Below, one piece after another: positions 20,305 to 30,354 of a stretch of 64,000 bases of DNA. The stretch covers positions 20,724,482 to 20,788,481 of the forward strand of contig NC_030681.2 of NCBI RefSeq assembly GCF_000004195.4. Reading direction: 5' to 3'. The number at the start of each line of letters is the position of its first letter. Within the stretch, counting starts at the first letter, position 1. The position numbers and the translations under genes were made by a program. The notes under the pieces are model-generated. The model saw only the letters and a program-made list of their open reading frames with translations. It ran no database searches and was not told the DNA's origin. The stretch comes from Xenopus tropicalis (lineage: Eukaryota; Chordata; Amphibia; Anura; Pipidae).

Positions 20305-23300
20305 GTGAGTTCCCCGATGTCAGGGTGGTGTTTCTGGGAGTGGGGTATTAGCCTGAGTGGGGCCAGCCCGCTGGACTTATGGCTTGGGTTTGTAGCAGTC
20401 TGCATTTGTCTGGATCTGCATTTGTCGCTCTCTTATCGCTGGGGAAGAAGTTGTTACAGGTAGTTGTTGTCTCATTGTATCGTTGTCTCTCGCTGTTACA
20501 TTGTATCAGGGTAACAATAAATATCAAGTCCCCGGTACAGAGCGAACTTTATCCCCAGCTTCACTTACTGTGCGCTCCTTGGAAATAGCGCAATGTACTA
20601 CTGTACCTGGGTGTCTGGGCGCGGTAGGTCGGGGCTGGGGTGTATAGACCCAATATTTAAAGAAAATGACTATTCGATGGGGTTTAAGTCGTAGGAGACA
20701 ATTAAAAAAAAAAAAATGCCTATATTAGTAAGGGCAGAAAACTGTTGCGGCTAGGTCATTTTTATTGAACTACAACTCCCAGTATACTCTTTGGGAGATA
20801 AAGATCATGTACCCGGTGTTCTAGGGCTGCAGGTAAAGGCGCGGTTCGTTGGGTTAAAATGGCGCCGGGCGGATCCCAGGGGTGGGCTTTTAGCCTCTAC
20901 CTGTACCTGTGTGGGAGTCTAACAGGGAGTTGCCTTCTCTTCCCCATGCTCTGGGGAAAACTCATCTGTTGCACTAATGCCCTGAATTCTTTGTCTCACA
21001 ATAGTGGTAGGTTGGTCTCCTACCTGAGCTGGTGTTAAACTTTACTGTCTCCTATGCTGTAAGCCACACAGAACTACCCATTGGGCAACTTCAAAACCCC
21101 ATTTAGGTTAAACTATATTGGGGAAAAATATGCAGTACTCATTTGGCATTGGCTGCCATACCCACAGAGCCATATTGATTAAACTTTATTGCATTTTAGC
21201 TGCCTGTGTCTTTTTGCTTATAAAGCAGGTTAATCTGTAACCGCCAATACAATTTGTATTTATGTAAGTCTCCTGTGACTGTAACACTGGGCTAAAACCT
21301 GGCGGGGCACAGCCAAGCACATTTACGTGCTGTAATAGATAAAATTTGCAGTTTCAAGGATATGGTTCCTGTATAAAATATAGAAATAAATGGGACATCA
21401 AGCTAAATAGTACTTTATATGGGGTCAGGTGTCCTGCAGAAGAGGTTGGCAGTGACCTGCTTTAAACCTGCAATAGGGTCTGTGAGCCAGTGTGCGTCCC
21501 ACAAATCTACTGTAATTTCTACTGCAGGTCTGTTATCTGCCATACTAGTGACTGGTCAAGCTGCAGATGCCCCCTGTAGTCCATTCTTAAGGAATAAGTG
21601 CCAACTAAATTACTGAGATCCAGCTAGTAACCTTCCCATGATAAATTGGTTGCAGACAGCTTAGTGGTTTTATTTTCCCTTTGTCTAGTCAAGAGCTAGT
21701 GGTGTCTGTTGGAGTGCCCCCTAGTGGCTGGTACCTGTGAGAACAAGAACTATCTACCTATTAACACCTTCATGCCTGGTCTTGTACACCACTTCTGGGG
21801 GGGTAGCAATATAGCTGTAATATAGAAGACCCACACCAACAGCTCATTACACTAGTTTTGTAAAAAGTCAAGTATACAGTGGTGTGATCAATGAATTGTG
21901 GTTTTTTTTGTTTTGTTTTTCTCCCCAGTGGGACTTGCATGATCCCAAAGATTGTTGCCATTTGAACATAAGGACAAACCTATCAGGATTTAGAAGTGTG
22001 CCTAGGGCAATAATGTAAACTAGGCATCTCCAATGCAGTCTGAGTAACAGCTCACCGGTTGATTAAACCTCCCTAGCATAAATACAGGCCATGGCTAAAT
22101 ACTACACCATATACTGTAACTTCAGCTTGTATCATGCACATGTGCTGGCTAACGGCCTGCCACTGAGGTGACATGCCCCCCCCACTTTTTTGTTTTTTTG
22201 GCAAGTAATCTCCATATTTTATTGTATCATTAAATTGTGTGAATGTTTTGTGTGCGCAGCAGTAAATGGCATACACATTACTAACGAAATTATTTCTCTT
22301 CTGTAACCAGGATGCACATGTAGTACACTCTACATGGGTAAATGTGATAACAGCGGAGCTGGAGGTTGTCAGTGTACCCTCGCTATAGGCACTGCAACAC
22401 AGTCTATAAACTGCTCAGCATGTAAGTGTTTCTTGAAGAGCATCGGTCATATTACTAACTAACCCATCAGCCAGAATTGCCACATTTACTAGAAGAAAGG
22501 CTAGAATCCTTCCTATTGATAACATTGGCATCAGGCATCACTTTTACTGGCCAGGGCGGTAAAAAACAGCCAGGTAGCAACCCTACCGTCGGCACCTACC
22601 CCTCTGCCCTTCTCCCCTGCCCCCCAAGCACTGCAATATCTAGCATATTTGATTCTATAAAGGCACATAACCATAGGAGCGGCAAACAAGCTGTTATATT
22701 AATATTATTGTGCACCGTTCTATAAGTACTAATGATGCCAAAAGCAGAAGCCCCAAAAACAGTGCTTGCAATTTTTCATTATAATTATATTGGCATCATA
22801 AGTTTTTGCATAACTGACTCGAACAGCATTTGAATTTGCAACTTTTTTTTTTTTTTCTTCAGTAATTCCAAAATGTTGGTTGATGAAGAGAGAGAGCCTC
22901 GGGACAAAAGCAGGACGCAGAGTTAAACCAGTACAAGCGCTTGTTGACAACGATGGGCTGTATGATCCAGAGTGTGACGTTAATGGGGTGTTTAAGGCCA
23001 GGCAGTGCAACAATACAGACACCTGCTGGTGTGTCAATAGCGCCGGGGTCAGAAGAACTGACAAAGGAGACAAAAACTGGAAGTGCCCAGAGCTGGTCAA
23101 AACTAAGTGAGTATTTCTTATTCTGTAGCGTTCAAGAGATCAAATAAGAGCTGTATATATTATAATAATGAAGAAAAAAAAGTCAGTTACTATACAGCTA
23201 ATAGCTGCATTGTTTGGGGCTGCACTAGGTGTACATTCAATGCCTCTAGCAGTCTATGCACACTTTTATGATCAAATACGTTAAGCCATTTAAACTTTCG

Positions 23301-26125
23301 GCTAACCCCAAAGTTAGTAAACCTGCCACTAGCTATTGCATCCCTGCCTGACCACACCATACCTCCTTATTCTTAATGGCTTGTATGTGGCGACCAATAT
23401 AGACTTGTAATTAAAAGTGTTAAGTAATTTACCACACCAAAGTCCATTTAACCATTTAATAGGCTGTTCTAAAACTACCAATGCCCTAGCTGCCATGGAA
23501 GAAATTAATACAATGTGCTTTGTTTACCAATATATATTTGAGCTATACTATGTTTCATGAGGAGTCAAATAATCCAAGCATGTGGATATACCTACTGGTC
23601 TACATGGACTCCCAGTTATTGAATAAGATTGTGAGGTGCAAATATCACAGCAATTAATAAAGCCCAGTAATGTGCGATGCAAGACTTGACAAGCCTCTGG
23701 TTTGGCTATGGCTCATAATTTACTATTGATAGAACAAGGAGTGTTCTACCCAAGCAAGATCAGGCAAGCCTCTGCAGAGAATACTATCTTTTAATGTTCA
23801 TTTGAAACTTGAAAATGTGTTATATTTTTCCAATGACAACAATTTTTCTATAACTTTTTTTATTTCCTATTTTTAGCTGGGTTATCGTTGAAATGAAACG
23901 CAATGGCACCGAATCTGTGAGTGATGCCGACTTGATTCAGTAAGTTATTTTGCTGGGTGTGTCTGTAGGTGTAGGTATGAAATTACACAACACTTTATTC
24001 ATTTTGTCCTCCTTTCCCAACAGAGCACTTAAAACCACAATAACTAATCGATATGGATTGCCTGACAAATATATCTCTGTTGAGGTAAGTGTTTTTTGTT
24101 TATAGAAAACCTAAAATTGGCTTATAAGATACCATTTAGAACTGGCGACGCCTAAATTTTTGCACATTTTCTCTAGACCATCAATAAATTACCCTGTTCT
24201 ATTTGGGCCAAAGGCTTGTCCACATAGTGAATCTACTTGTTCCTCATCCAGATATGGTGACCACACTATTAGTTGTCCAATATAACTGTACACTAGTGTA
24301 GACAGTGTTAAATGTAATGTCATGTAGACCTATAGTGGAAATATGATGAAAGGGCTGATAGGAACTGTCCTTGGCTGGTCTCTGGTTGGCCAGACCTACC
24401 CTGACTGACCTATATGTAAAAATTATGTTTAAATGTATCCTTATATCATTCTATTTTTCTTCTGCAGCTTGAGACTCCTTTAATCTACATTGACTTAAAA
24501 CAAAACACTTCCCAGAAGCTTCCAGGAGAGGTTGACATTACAGATGTTGCCTATTATATGGAAAAGGATGTAAGTACCAGGAAACATTAGTTTAAAGCAT
24601 ACATTATAGTGGCAGTTTTTGGGGGGGAATACTTTTCCTAATAGTTCTGCTGTAAGTGGGGGGGGGGGGGGGGGGGGGGGGGGGCTAGCAACTGTATTAT
24701 ATGAGAGACTCTTATGTTTTGCATCTTTTTATACAGGTAAAGGGTGATTCCCTGTTCCCGGCAAACAACCAATTTCAAATTCTTGCAAATGGAAACAAAA
24801 TTAGTGTTAAGGAACCTATGATCTACTATATTGATGAGAAGCCACATGAGATCTCTATGAGACACCTAACCCCTGGGGTCATTGCAGTCATTGTTGTCGT
24901 GGTCTTGGCAGTTGTTGCTCTGATAGCTGTGTTGGTGAGTGTACTATCTTGATGTGGAACAAGATTTTGTATAGCTATCGAATTTATTATCCTTCTCTTT
25001 CCAGCATTCACCCCTGCAGCCAAAGATAATACAATTGTAGTCTTACAAAAATTATCTTGCTGCCTGGTTGCTAGGGTAAATTGAACCATAGTAACAGGAG
25101 AGCTGCTGAACAGAAACGCAAAAAACAAACCAGAACAAATTTGTCATTTTTAATTTTTATTGCCAACCCCACTTGGTATAATTCAAGTTGATGGGCAAGT
25201 ACATGGGGGAACTTAAGTCATTAGTATGGGGGGGACAGGGTTGCAGATCAAACACAAGTCTATGGTCATGTACTGTTGTGTTGGATATCATCTAGTAACT
25301 TTCTACCTGCATGTGTACTTTGTGTTTAGTATCGCTACATAATTCTAATCTCCATACATATGTAGTTGAGGGTTGGTCCATGTTGCTCCTTTGCAAGCTT
25401 TGGCTACTCACCGCTAACTATATATTACCCTGACTGCTGATTCGTAAGACATGTTAATGATGGGAGGGCTTTGGGCAGATATGGTGTTAGTCAAAAAGCT
25501 GTGTCTTCTCAAACTACAAAACAGACAGCAGAGCTTTAAACAGCTTTTTCATGTAAAAGGTAAAGACTCGACCTTTTAGCTGACGTTTTTTTCATTTGTT
25601 TGCAGATCTTTACAAGAAGAAAGAAGGCAAGGTATCAGAAGGCTGAGGTGAGCTATAGGACTAGTCACAACTAGATTTAAATGAGTCTGCAAATACATCC
25701 CTGGGGTTCAGTTGGCTGACAAGTTCAAAGCTATTCCCCTAGGCCAGTGGTTCCAAAACCGTGGGGCATTTGGCATAAAGGCCAGTTAGGGTTTGAATTG
25801 GGGGAGAATGTATACGGTTTCTGCCTTGACTTGCTAGCTTGTAACTAGAGCTATCCATGTCACACTGGGTGACTTGGTCTCTCATGTGGCCCTGGGTTAG
25901 AATGTACTCTTTGTATTTGTGCAACACCTCGGGTTTAATGAGGAACAGTTCAAGCTTTGTGCTCTATAAGAGGTGTTGCCATCTCAGGCAAGTTTATCTT
26001 AGAATCAATGGAAGTGACGCTTTGCTGTATGAGTGTTATAATGCACACACTGGCGTTTCTAACTGGCATTTCTTGCTTGGCAGATGAAGGAGCTGAATGA
26101 AATGCAGAAAGAAGTAAGCACATAA
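20229..26125 (+). CDS. epcam: Epithelial cell adhesion molecule (nine coding exons, complete)
   Basis: EPCAM is a type I membrane glycoprotein of epithelia that mediates homotypic adhesion and signals after proteolysis. Joined exons (20229-20304, 22311-22421, 22863-23106, 23877-23939, 24024-24084, 24468-24569, 24737-24934, 25606-25647, 26084-26125) give 939 nt, 312 residues plus stop; human EPCAM has 314. All introns are GT-AG and phases agree. Residues 1-22 are a signal peptide. Exon 2 encodes the Cys-rich N-terminal domain. Exon 3 encodes a thyroglobulin type-1 domain with CWCV (117-120) and cysteines 67, 100, 111, 117, 119 and 137. The matriptase-type R81-R82 pair is present. 'QNTS' in exon 6 aligns with the human N198 glycosylation site. 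Residues 266-287 are the membrane helix, followed by TRRKK and a 25-residue tail. The ATG has A at -3 and is the only sensible start. The tissue role is known for the family, not read from this sequence. Confidence 0.96.
22311..22421 (+). CDS. epcam: epcam exon 2 (Cys-rich N-terminal domain)
   Basis: The acceptor is 'ctgtaaccag' and the donor gtaagt. Six cysteines in the order C.C...C...C.C...C match the small N-terminal domain of EPCAM/TROP2. 'NCS' is a possible N-glycosylation site. Confidence 0.92.
22863..23106 (+). CDS. epcam: epcam exon 3 (thyroglobulin type-1 domain)
   Basis: The acceptor has a long T tract. Hallmarks are '[11 protein letters not shown]', 'ARQC', '[13 protein letters not shown]' and a final Cys. 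R81-R82 corresponds to the human protease-sensitive Arg pair. The donor is gtgagt. Confidence 0.96.
23877..23939 (+). CDS. epcam: epcam exon 4
   Basis: A 63-nt exon encoding [20 protein letters not shown], aligning with the start of the human C-terminal ectodomain ('YWIIIELKH'). 'NGT' is a possible glycosylation site. The exon ends CA before gtaagt. Confidence 0.9.
24024..24084 (+). CDS. epcam: epcam exon 5
   Basis: A 61-nt exon encoding [20 protein letters not shown], which aligns with the human 'TRYQLDPKFI' segment. The donor is gtaagt and it ends in phase 0. Confidence 0.9.
24468..24569 (+). CDS. epcam: epcam exon 6
   Basis: 34 codons including '[12 protein letters not shown]' and '[13 protein letters not shown]', matching the human 'DLVQNSSQK' and 'DIADVAYYFEKD' regions. 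The donor is gtaagt. Confidence 0.95.
24658..24684 (+). repeat. Poly(G) run of 27 in epcam intron 6
   Basis: An uninterrupted G tract starts 88 nt after the exon 6 donor and ends 52 nt before exon 7. It could form G-quadruplexes on the transcript. Run length is also prone to sequencing error. Confidence 0.8.
24737..24934 (+). CDS. epcam: epcam exon 7 (membrane-proximal region and helix)
   Basis: 66 codons. 'VKGDSLF' and 'IYYIDEK' match human landmarks. It ends with the helix [20 protein letters not shown], the region cut by gamma-secretase in mammals. The donor is gtgagt. Confidence 0.96.
25606..25647 (+). CDS. epcam: epcam exon 8 (juxtamembrane tail)
   Basis: 14 codons, [14 protein letters not shown], a basic stop-transfer segment equivalent to human 'ISRKKRMAKYEKAE'. 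The donor is gtgagc. Confidence 0.92.
26084..26125 (+). CDS. epcam: epcam exon 9 (C terminus)
   Basis: [13 protein letters not shown] then TAA, the same length as the human tail end. A donor-like 'gtaagc' sits within the last codons (26114-26119). A downstream poly(A) signal makes this the likely terminal exon. Confidence 0.88.
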   Translation: MKELNEMQKEVST

Positions 26126-26615
26126 AGCTTTATGGAAGAAACTGGCTCAAGAAGAGAAGTGTGCTAGACACAACAGGCAGCAGGCGTGTGAATCCTAAAT
26201 ACTTGTGAAAAAGGGTTATCTTTCTATGGTGGAAATACGCCTTTGTATCGTTATTGTGAAGATATTTATAGTGACCTTCCACCAGAAAATTTTTTTTTTT
26301 TTTTTTTTTCTTTAGATTACCTCCTAATGATATATTGTTATTGGTACTGGTTTTTAGAGAGAGAACCTGAGACAGCTGTCTAACACTGTCTGAAGGTCAT
26401 TATGGGTACAGGCCACTTATGTTTTTACTTGTAAGCAACTGTTTGGGACGGTTTCTGCCTTATACTTTGTACAAAAAATGCAATTGTAATCTGTCTGTAG
26501 AACAAGGAATTTTTAAATGATATTTTTGTACATATTCTGTATTGAAATGTGCTTGAATTTTTGTTTTTTGCCATTTTGTTACTGTTGGATTTAATAAAAA
26601 TGTTTTAAAGAGAGA
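26126..26615 (+). terminator. epcam: epcam 3' UTR with poly(A) signal
   Basis: 'aataaa' at 26593-26598 follows a T-rich 3' UTR of about 470 nt. Cleavage near 26612 is inferred. A T run at about 26290-26310 is also present. Confidence 0.8.
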
Positions 26616-27134
26616 TGCTTCGTCTATTCCTTATCCGAGGGCTGTTTAGCTTTGGGCCACTACATCAATGTCTGAGATGATGACAAACTGCAGAGGAGGA
26701 GGCTTTTGCTCAGATGGGCTATTGTGCAAGTAGAACCATATTCATTGGTTTATGGTGCCACATTTTAAAGGTCCTTCATAACCAAAAAAAAGGCAGCAAA
26801 TAAGTGTTTGTGCCAAATCTTACTCTTGGAAGCCCAGCTTAAAGGTTTTAGTATCTAAAATTCCATACTCCTGCAACTCCTACCCTATCAGTTTAGCTGG
26901 ATGGGTAACAGGCCTACCCCTCTGCTGCACAGCACTAGTCTAGACACCTAATGGGGGACAGACTTTAAGTTTAACAAGTGATGTAAAATGCTAGGTAGTT
27001 AACGGTGATACAACATAATGTGTTGCCCAAGAAGATTACCAAGTGTATCTCTGCTGACATCTTCCTTGACTTGCCTATGGTTTAGCATCTGAACCAGCCA
27101 CATACAAGAACACGGATACTTTCTGTGCTTCTCT
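26616..27134. other. Non-coding start of the epcam-msh2 interval
   Basis: No exon, repeat terminus or hairpin stands out. Confidence 0.4.
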
Positions 27135-27590
27135 TAAGGTGGCCATATACGTTAAGATCCACTTGTTTGACTAAGTTTCCAAATGATCGGATCGTCTCCC
27201 TATATGCCCGCCTAAGGTGGGCAATATCTGGCTAATCAGGGCAAATCAAATTTAAATGGCAGACATATGGGCTGTCGGACCAAGGACCGCATCAACGAGC
27301 CAATGCTCTTCCCAATCCAGTGGGAAAATCAAAACTTCCCAGTCTACAACTTCCTGGCCACTTACATGGACAGATAATCTGCCAAATTAGTCTGAAAGAC
27401 CAAAATCTGCCTGTGTATGGCCACCTTTTAAGAGGAAAAATACCCACTTTTTTGGGCGTATGTAAAAATGGTGCCAAAAAATGCGATTTAACATTATACA
27501 GGTTTTCTCATACCTGTATAAAAAAAAAAAAAAACACGCCATTGGGTATTTTCCTCCTAAAAGGTGGCCATACATAGGCAGATTTCAGAT
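27135..27590. mobile_element. Degraded 'ggtggccatac' MITE with internal hairpin
   Basis: The left end 'aaggtggccatatacg' faces 'gtatggccaccttttaa' at about 27415-27431. A second inner pair, 'aggaaaaatacccacttttt' at 27431 and 'gggtattttcctcctaaaag' at 27544, brackets a further segment. It is a composite of two foldback units. Confidence 0.55.
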
Positions 27591-27599
27591 GTAGATTTC

Positions 27600-28169
27600 C
27601 AGATTTATCTGGAAACCCATTGTCCAGAAATTTCTGAATTAAGTTGGCCACACACCGTCAGGGCTGAAACAGCAGATAAGGAGGTAGAAACAATAGGATT
27701 TCTTCCTCCTTCTGCCGATTCAGCCCTGACGGAAGATTTTGGTCAGGCGCCTTCTATGGCGCCCGATCAAAATCTTTTAACCGGTCCGATCAGAGAGTCG
27801 ACCGATATCAGCAGCTTCCTGCGATATCGGTCGACATGCCATACACGCACCCAATATCATACAAAACAAGGTTTCGTACAATAATATCGGTGCGTATATG
27901 GCCAGCTTTACAGGAAGGCCATCTCCAATAGATTCCATTATAAGCAAATCTAATTTTTTAAAATGATTTCCCTTTTCTTGGTAATAATAGAACCTTATAC
28001 TTGAGCCTAACTATATATAATTAATCCTTATTGGCAGCAAAACAATCTTATTGGGTTTATTTAATGTTTATAATATTTTTAGGTAGACAAAGTATGGAGA
28101 TCCAATTTATGGAAATATCCAGAAAACCCCAGGTCAAGAGCATTCTAGATAACAGGTCCCATACCTGTA
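27600..28169. mobile_element. 'tacaggtatgggacc' MITE split by another element
   Basis: The left half (about 27600-27641) has 'ggaaacccattgtccagaaa'. The right half (27911-28169) has 'aggaaggccatctcc' and ends 'caggtcccatacctgta'. The interruption is the element at 27642-27907. Confidence 0.75.
27642..27907. mobile_element. Foldback MITE inserted with TTA duplication
   Basis: The ends 'agttggccacacacc' and 'gtatatggccagct' are flanked by TTA (27639-27641, 27908-27910). Removing one TTA and the element restores the continuous host MITE. Internal arms 'gtcagggctgaa/ttcagccctgac' and 'tcgaccgatatc/gatatcggtcga' pair. A larger relative is at 50393-50763. Confidence 0.8.
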
Positions 28170-28509
28170 CATGATTCCTCAGATTAAAGAGAAACCAAGA
28201 TGTTCTGATTCTCCGGGTTCATTTTAGCATCAACCCTCCCCCCCACACCTTGTTGGGTTCTGGGACTTGTCCCTTTTGCCTTTCAGTGAATCTGTGCAGC
28301 ACCCACCATGGAAAGCAGACTTCAGATCCCAGAATCAATCATTTCAATTCAGACTCATCATTTTCTTACAGTCAGAGAAATCATGTATGTGTGTTTAAAA
28401 AAAAAAAAAAAAATGGAGATATATATATATATATATATATATATAATACTTGAAAAGCACTCACGGCATAGGATTCAATAGAATCAATTTTTTTTATTTA
28501 AACAAGATA

Positions 28510-28552
28510 TCTACGCGTTTCGATCCATATAGGATCGTCATCAGGAAGGTTC
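28510..28552 (-). ncRNA. Candidate hammerhead ribozyme motif (left arm)
   Basis: On the minus strand CTGATGA (28538-28544) is followed by a GATCC/GGATC stem with a 5-nt loop, then GAAAC (28517-28521) and a palindromic ACGCGT (28513-28518) ending in GTA. These are the conserved core elements of a type I hammerhead with minimal stem III. Only two base pairs of stem I are visible, and one extra C lies between the core and stem II. Hammerheads of this style are known in Penelope-like and related retroelements. Activity is unproven. Confidence 0.4.
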
Positions 28553-28881
28553 TGGTTGGTTAAAATTACCAACAATAGTGACAGGAAGTGAGGTGCAAGG
28601 TTAAATACAAACGTTATCCAATCAGTGCAAACAAACTATTACCAAGTTTTAACCCCATGTATGTAATATAAAATTTTATAACTATAGAAAAATATAGGTG
28701 TCCTTTTTACACATATAAAGAAAATCCTTTTTTTATTTTAGATGTTTGATACACCAATACACATTGTATTAATTGAGACATTACAAGGGAATTTTATATT
28801 ACATACATGGGGTTAAAACTTGGTAATTGTTTGTTTGCACTGATTGGATAACGTTTGTATTTAACCTTGCACCTCACTGTC

Positions 28882-28930
28882 ACTATCCTGATGACGATCC
28901 TATATGGATCGAAACGCCTAGATATTTTGT
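28882..28930 (+). ncRNA. Candidate hammerhead ribozyme motif (right arm)
   Basis: CTGATGA (28888-28894), the same stem II with loop, GAAAC (28911-28915), then GCCTA. Stem I can form four pairs (TATC before the core, GATA after the predicted cleavage site). The ACGCGT palindrome is mutated to ACGCCT, which weakens stem III. It is probably a decayed copy. Confidence 0.35.
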
Positions 28931-28986
28931 TTAAATAAAAAAATTGATTCTATTGAATCCTATGCCAGGAGTGCTTTTCAAGTATT

Positions 28987-29591
28987 GGATGTGTTCTGTG
29001 GATCAGCACCCGGCCAATGCTTGTTTTTGGTGAGAGCCGATAATGCGAGACTATATATATATATATATACAGTATGTATATACCAAATCAAACACAACCA
29101 GCACCAAGGGTCTTGTGGTTCAAACAAATATTAGTGTATTATATAAATATATATATATATATACAGGATGCAGTTTGCAAGGTAGTAATTAAAGAAAGGC
29201 AATAAAAAAGCAGAGATTATCTGTGTATAAAATGCCGAAGCTACACAGTGCCAAGATGAGTAAAGTGTATCTAGGTGTGGAGAGAACAGTACAATCAAGC
29301 AGGTCTTATAAGGATAGATACAACAATAATTAATCCAACAATATGATCACAAATAGATAAGCAAATAAATGACAGCTGCTGAAAGACGGGATACCTTTAA
29401 TATCCAGCAATAAGGGCCACCCTGACGGACTAACTTAAAGGCAACAGCCCTACATTGTTTATTCAGTAGATGAAAGTGCACAAGTTTTGGCATTGGCACC
29501 CATCCTCAAGTACAGGCACAGATTGCAAAAGAGAGTACAACATGTATTTTGAAGTAAATTTACAATTTGTATCTGCCCACATTAAATTAAG

Positions 29592-29623
<32 letters not shown>

Positions 29624-29777
29624 GTCAAAATACTCAACAAAAAATAGAAAAGGGTATAACCAGGTGGTCATTAATCTCCATAACAGTTTACTCTCACAGA
29701 CAGAATTACTGCTGGACCATCTGGACATGTAAGGCCAGTTACTGACCTGTTCTGACGCATTAACCTGTCATCCTGGT
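28987..29777. repeat. AT-rich region with (TA)n tracts
   Basis: (TA)n runs occur near 28419-28445 (just before the inverted repeat), 29054-29070, 29146-29163 and 29592-29608, followed by a T tract. No coding sequence is seen. Confidence 0.6.
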
Positions 29778-30354
29778 CAATGTTCCCTCCAATTCCTTTT
29801 TTGGCTATGTGTGCAAAAAAATTATTTTGTGCGCACATTTTAAACTTGTGTGCACAGTTTTAAAAACGATGTGCTCGGGTAAGAATGAATACAAAATTTT
29901 GTGTTTCTAGACAAAATTCTTTGTGCACACCACAATTTGTTGTGTGCGCGCACAAATCCATGGCTAAAGGTCCCCATAAACGGGCCGATCCGCTGGCTTG
30001 GCGATTTCGCCAAGCGAGCAAATCTTCTCCCAATATCCCCACATACAGGTGGGCGGTATCGGGAGAATCCAGGATAATTCTATAGTTTGGCCCTGGGGCC
30101 AAACAATCGAATTATAACGACGGTATAGGCAAAGTCGGTCAGGGGACCGCATCAACGAGCCGATGCGGTCCCTGATCTGACTACATTTTTTAACCTGCCC
30201 GATCGAGATCTGGTCGATTTCAGGCCAGAAATCGGTCGGGCAGGCCCGTCGGTAGTGCCCATACAAGGGCCGATTAGCTGCCAAATCGCTCTAAGGGACC
30301 GATATCGGCAGCTAGAATCGGCCTGTGTATGGTGACCTTTTAGAGGGAACATTG
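29778..30354. mobile_element. hAT-like element containing a nested palindromic MITE
   Basis: The outer ends 'caatgttccctcc' and 'gagggaacattg' are inverted repeats. Flanks 'atcctggt' and 'atcccgga' match 6 of 8. The inner element, about 29963-30342 ('taaaggtccccataaacggg' to 'ctgtgtatggtgacctttta'), is a copy of the 'ggccatacac' family. Its arms include 'cttggcgatttcgccaag' and 'gaccgcatcaacgagc'. 'tgcgcgcacaaa' motifs belong to the outer element. Confidence 0.7.

Larger units (their letters stand above)
28447..28986. repeat. Long inverted repeat carrying hammerhead-like motifs
   Basis: The left arm (28447-28678) and right arm (28790-28986) are reverse complements. 'acttgaaaagcactc' opens the left arm and 'gagtgcttttcaagt' closes the right. 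The left arm has an extra roughly 22 bp near 28551-28575. The spacer is about 110 bp and AT-rich. Each arm, read outward, has CTGATGA...GAAAC followed by an AATAAAA-containing tail. It looks like two copies of a short retroelement-like unit joined head to head. Confidence 0.75.

Noticed and set aside
26114..26119. Splice donor 'gtaagc' within the last epcam codons
   Set aside because: Using it would drop the stop codon seen in a tail of normal length, and a poly(A) signal follows at 26593. The terminal exon reading is simpler.
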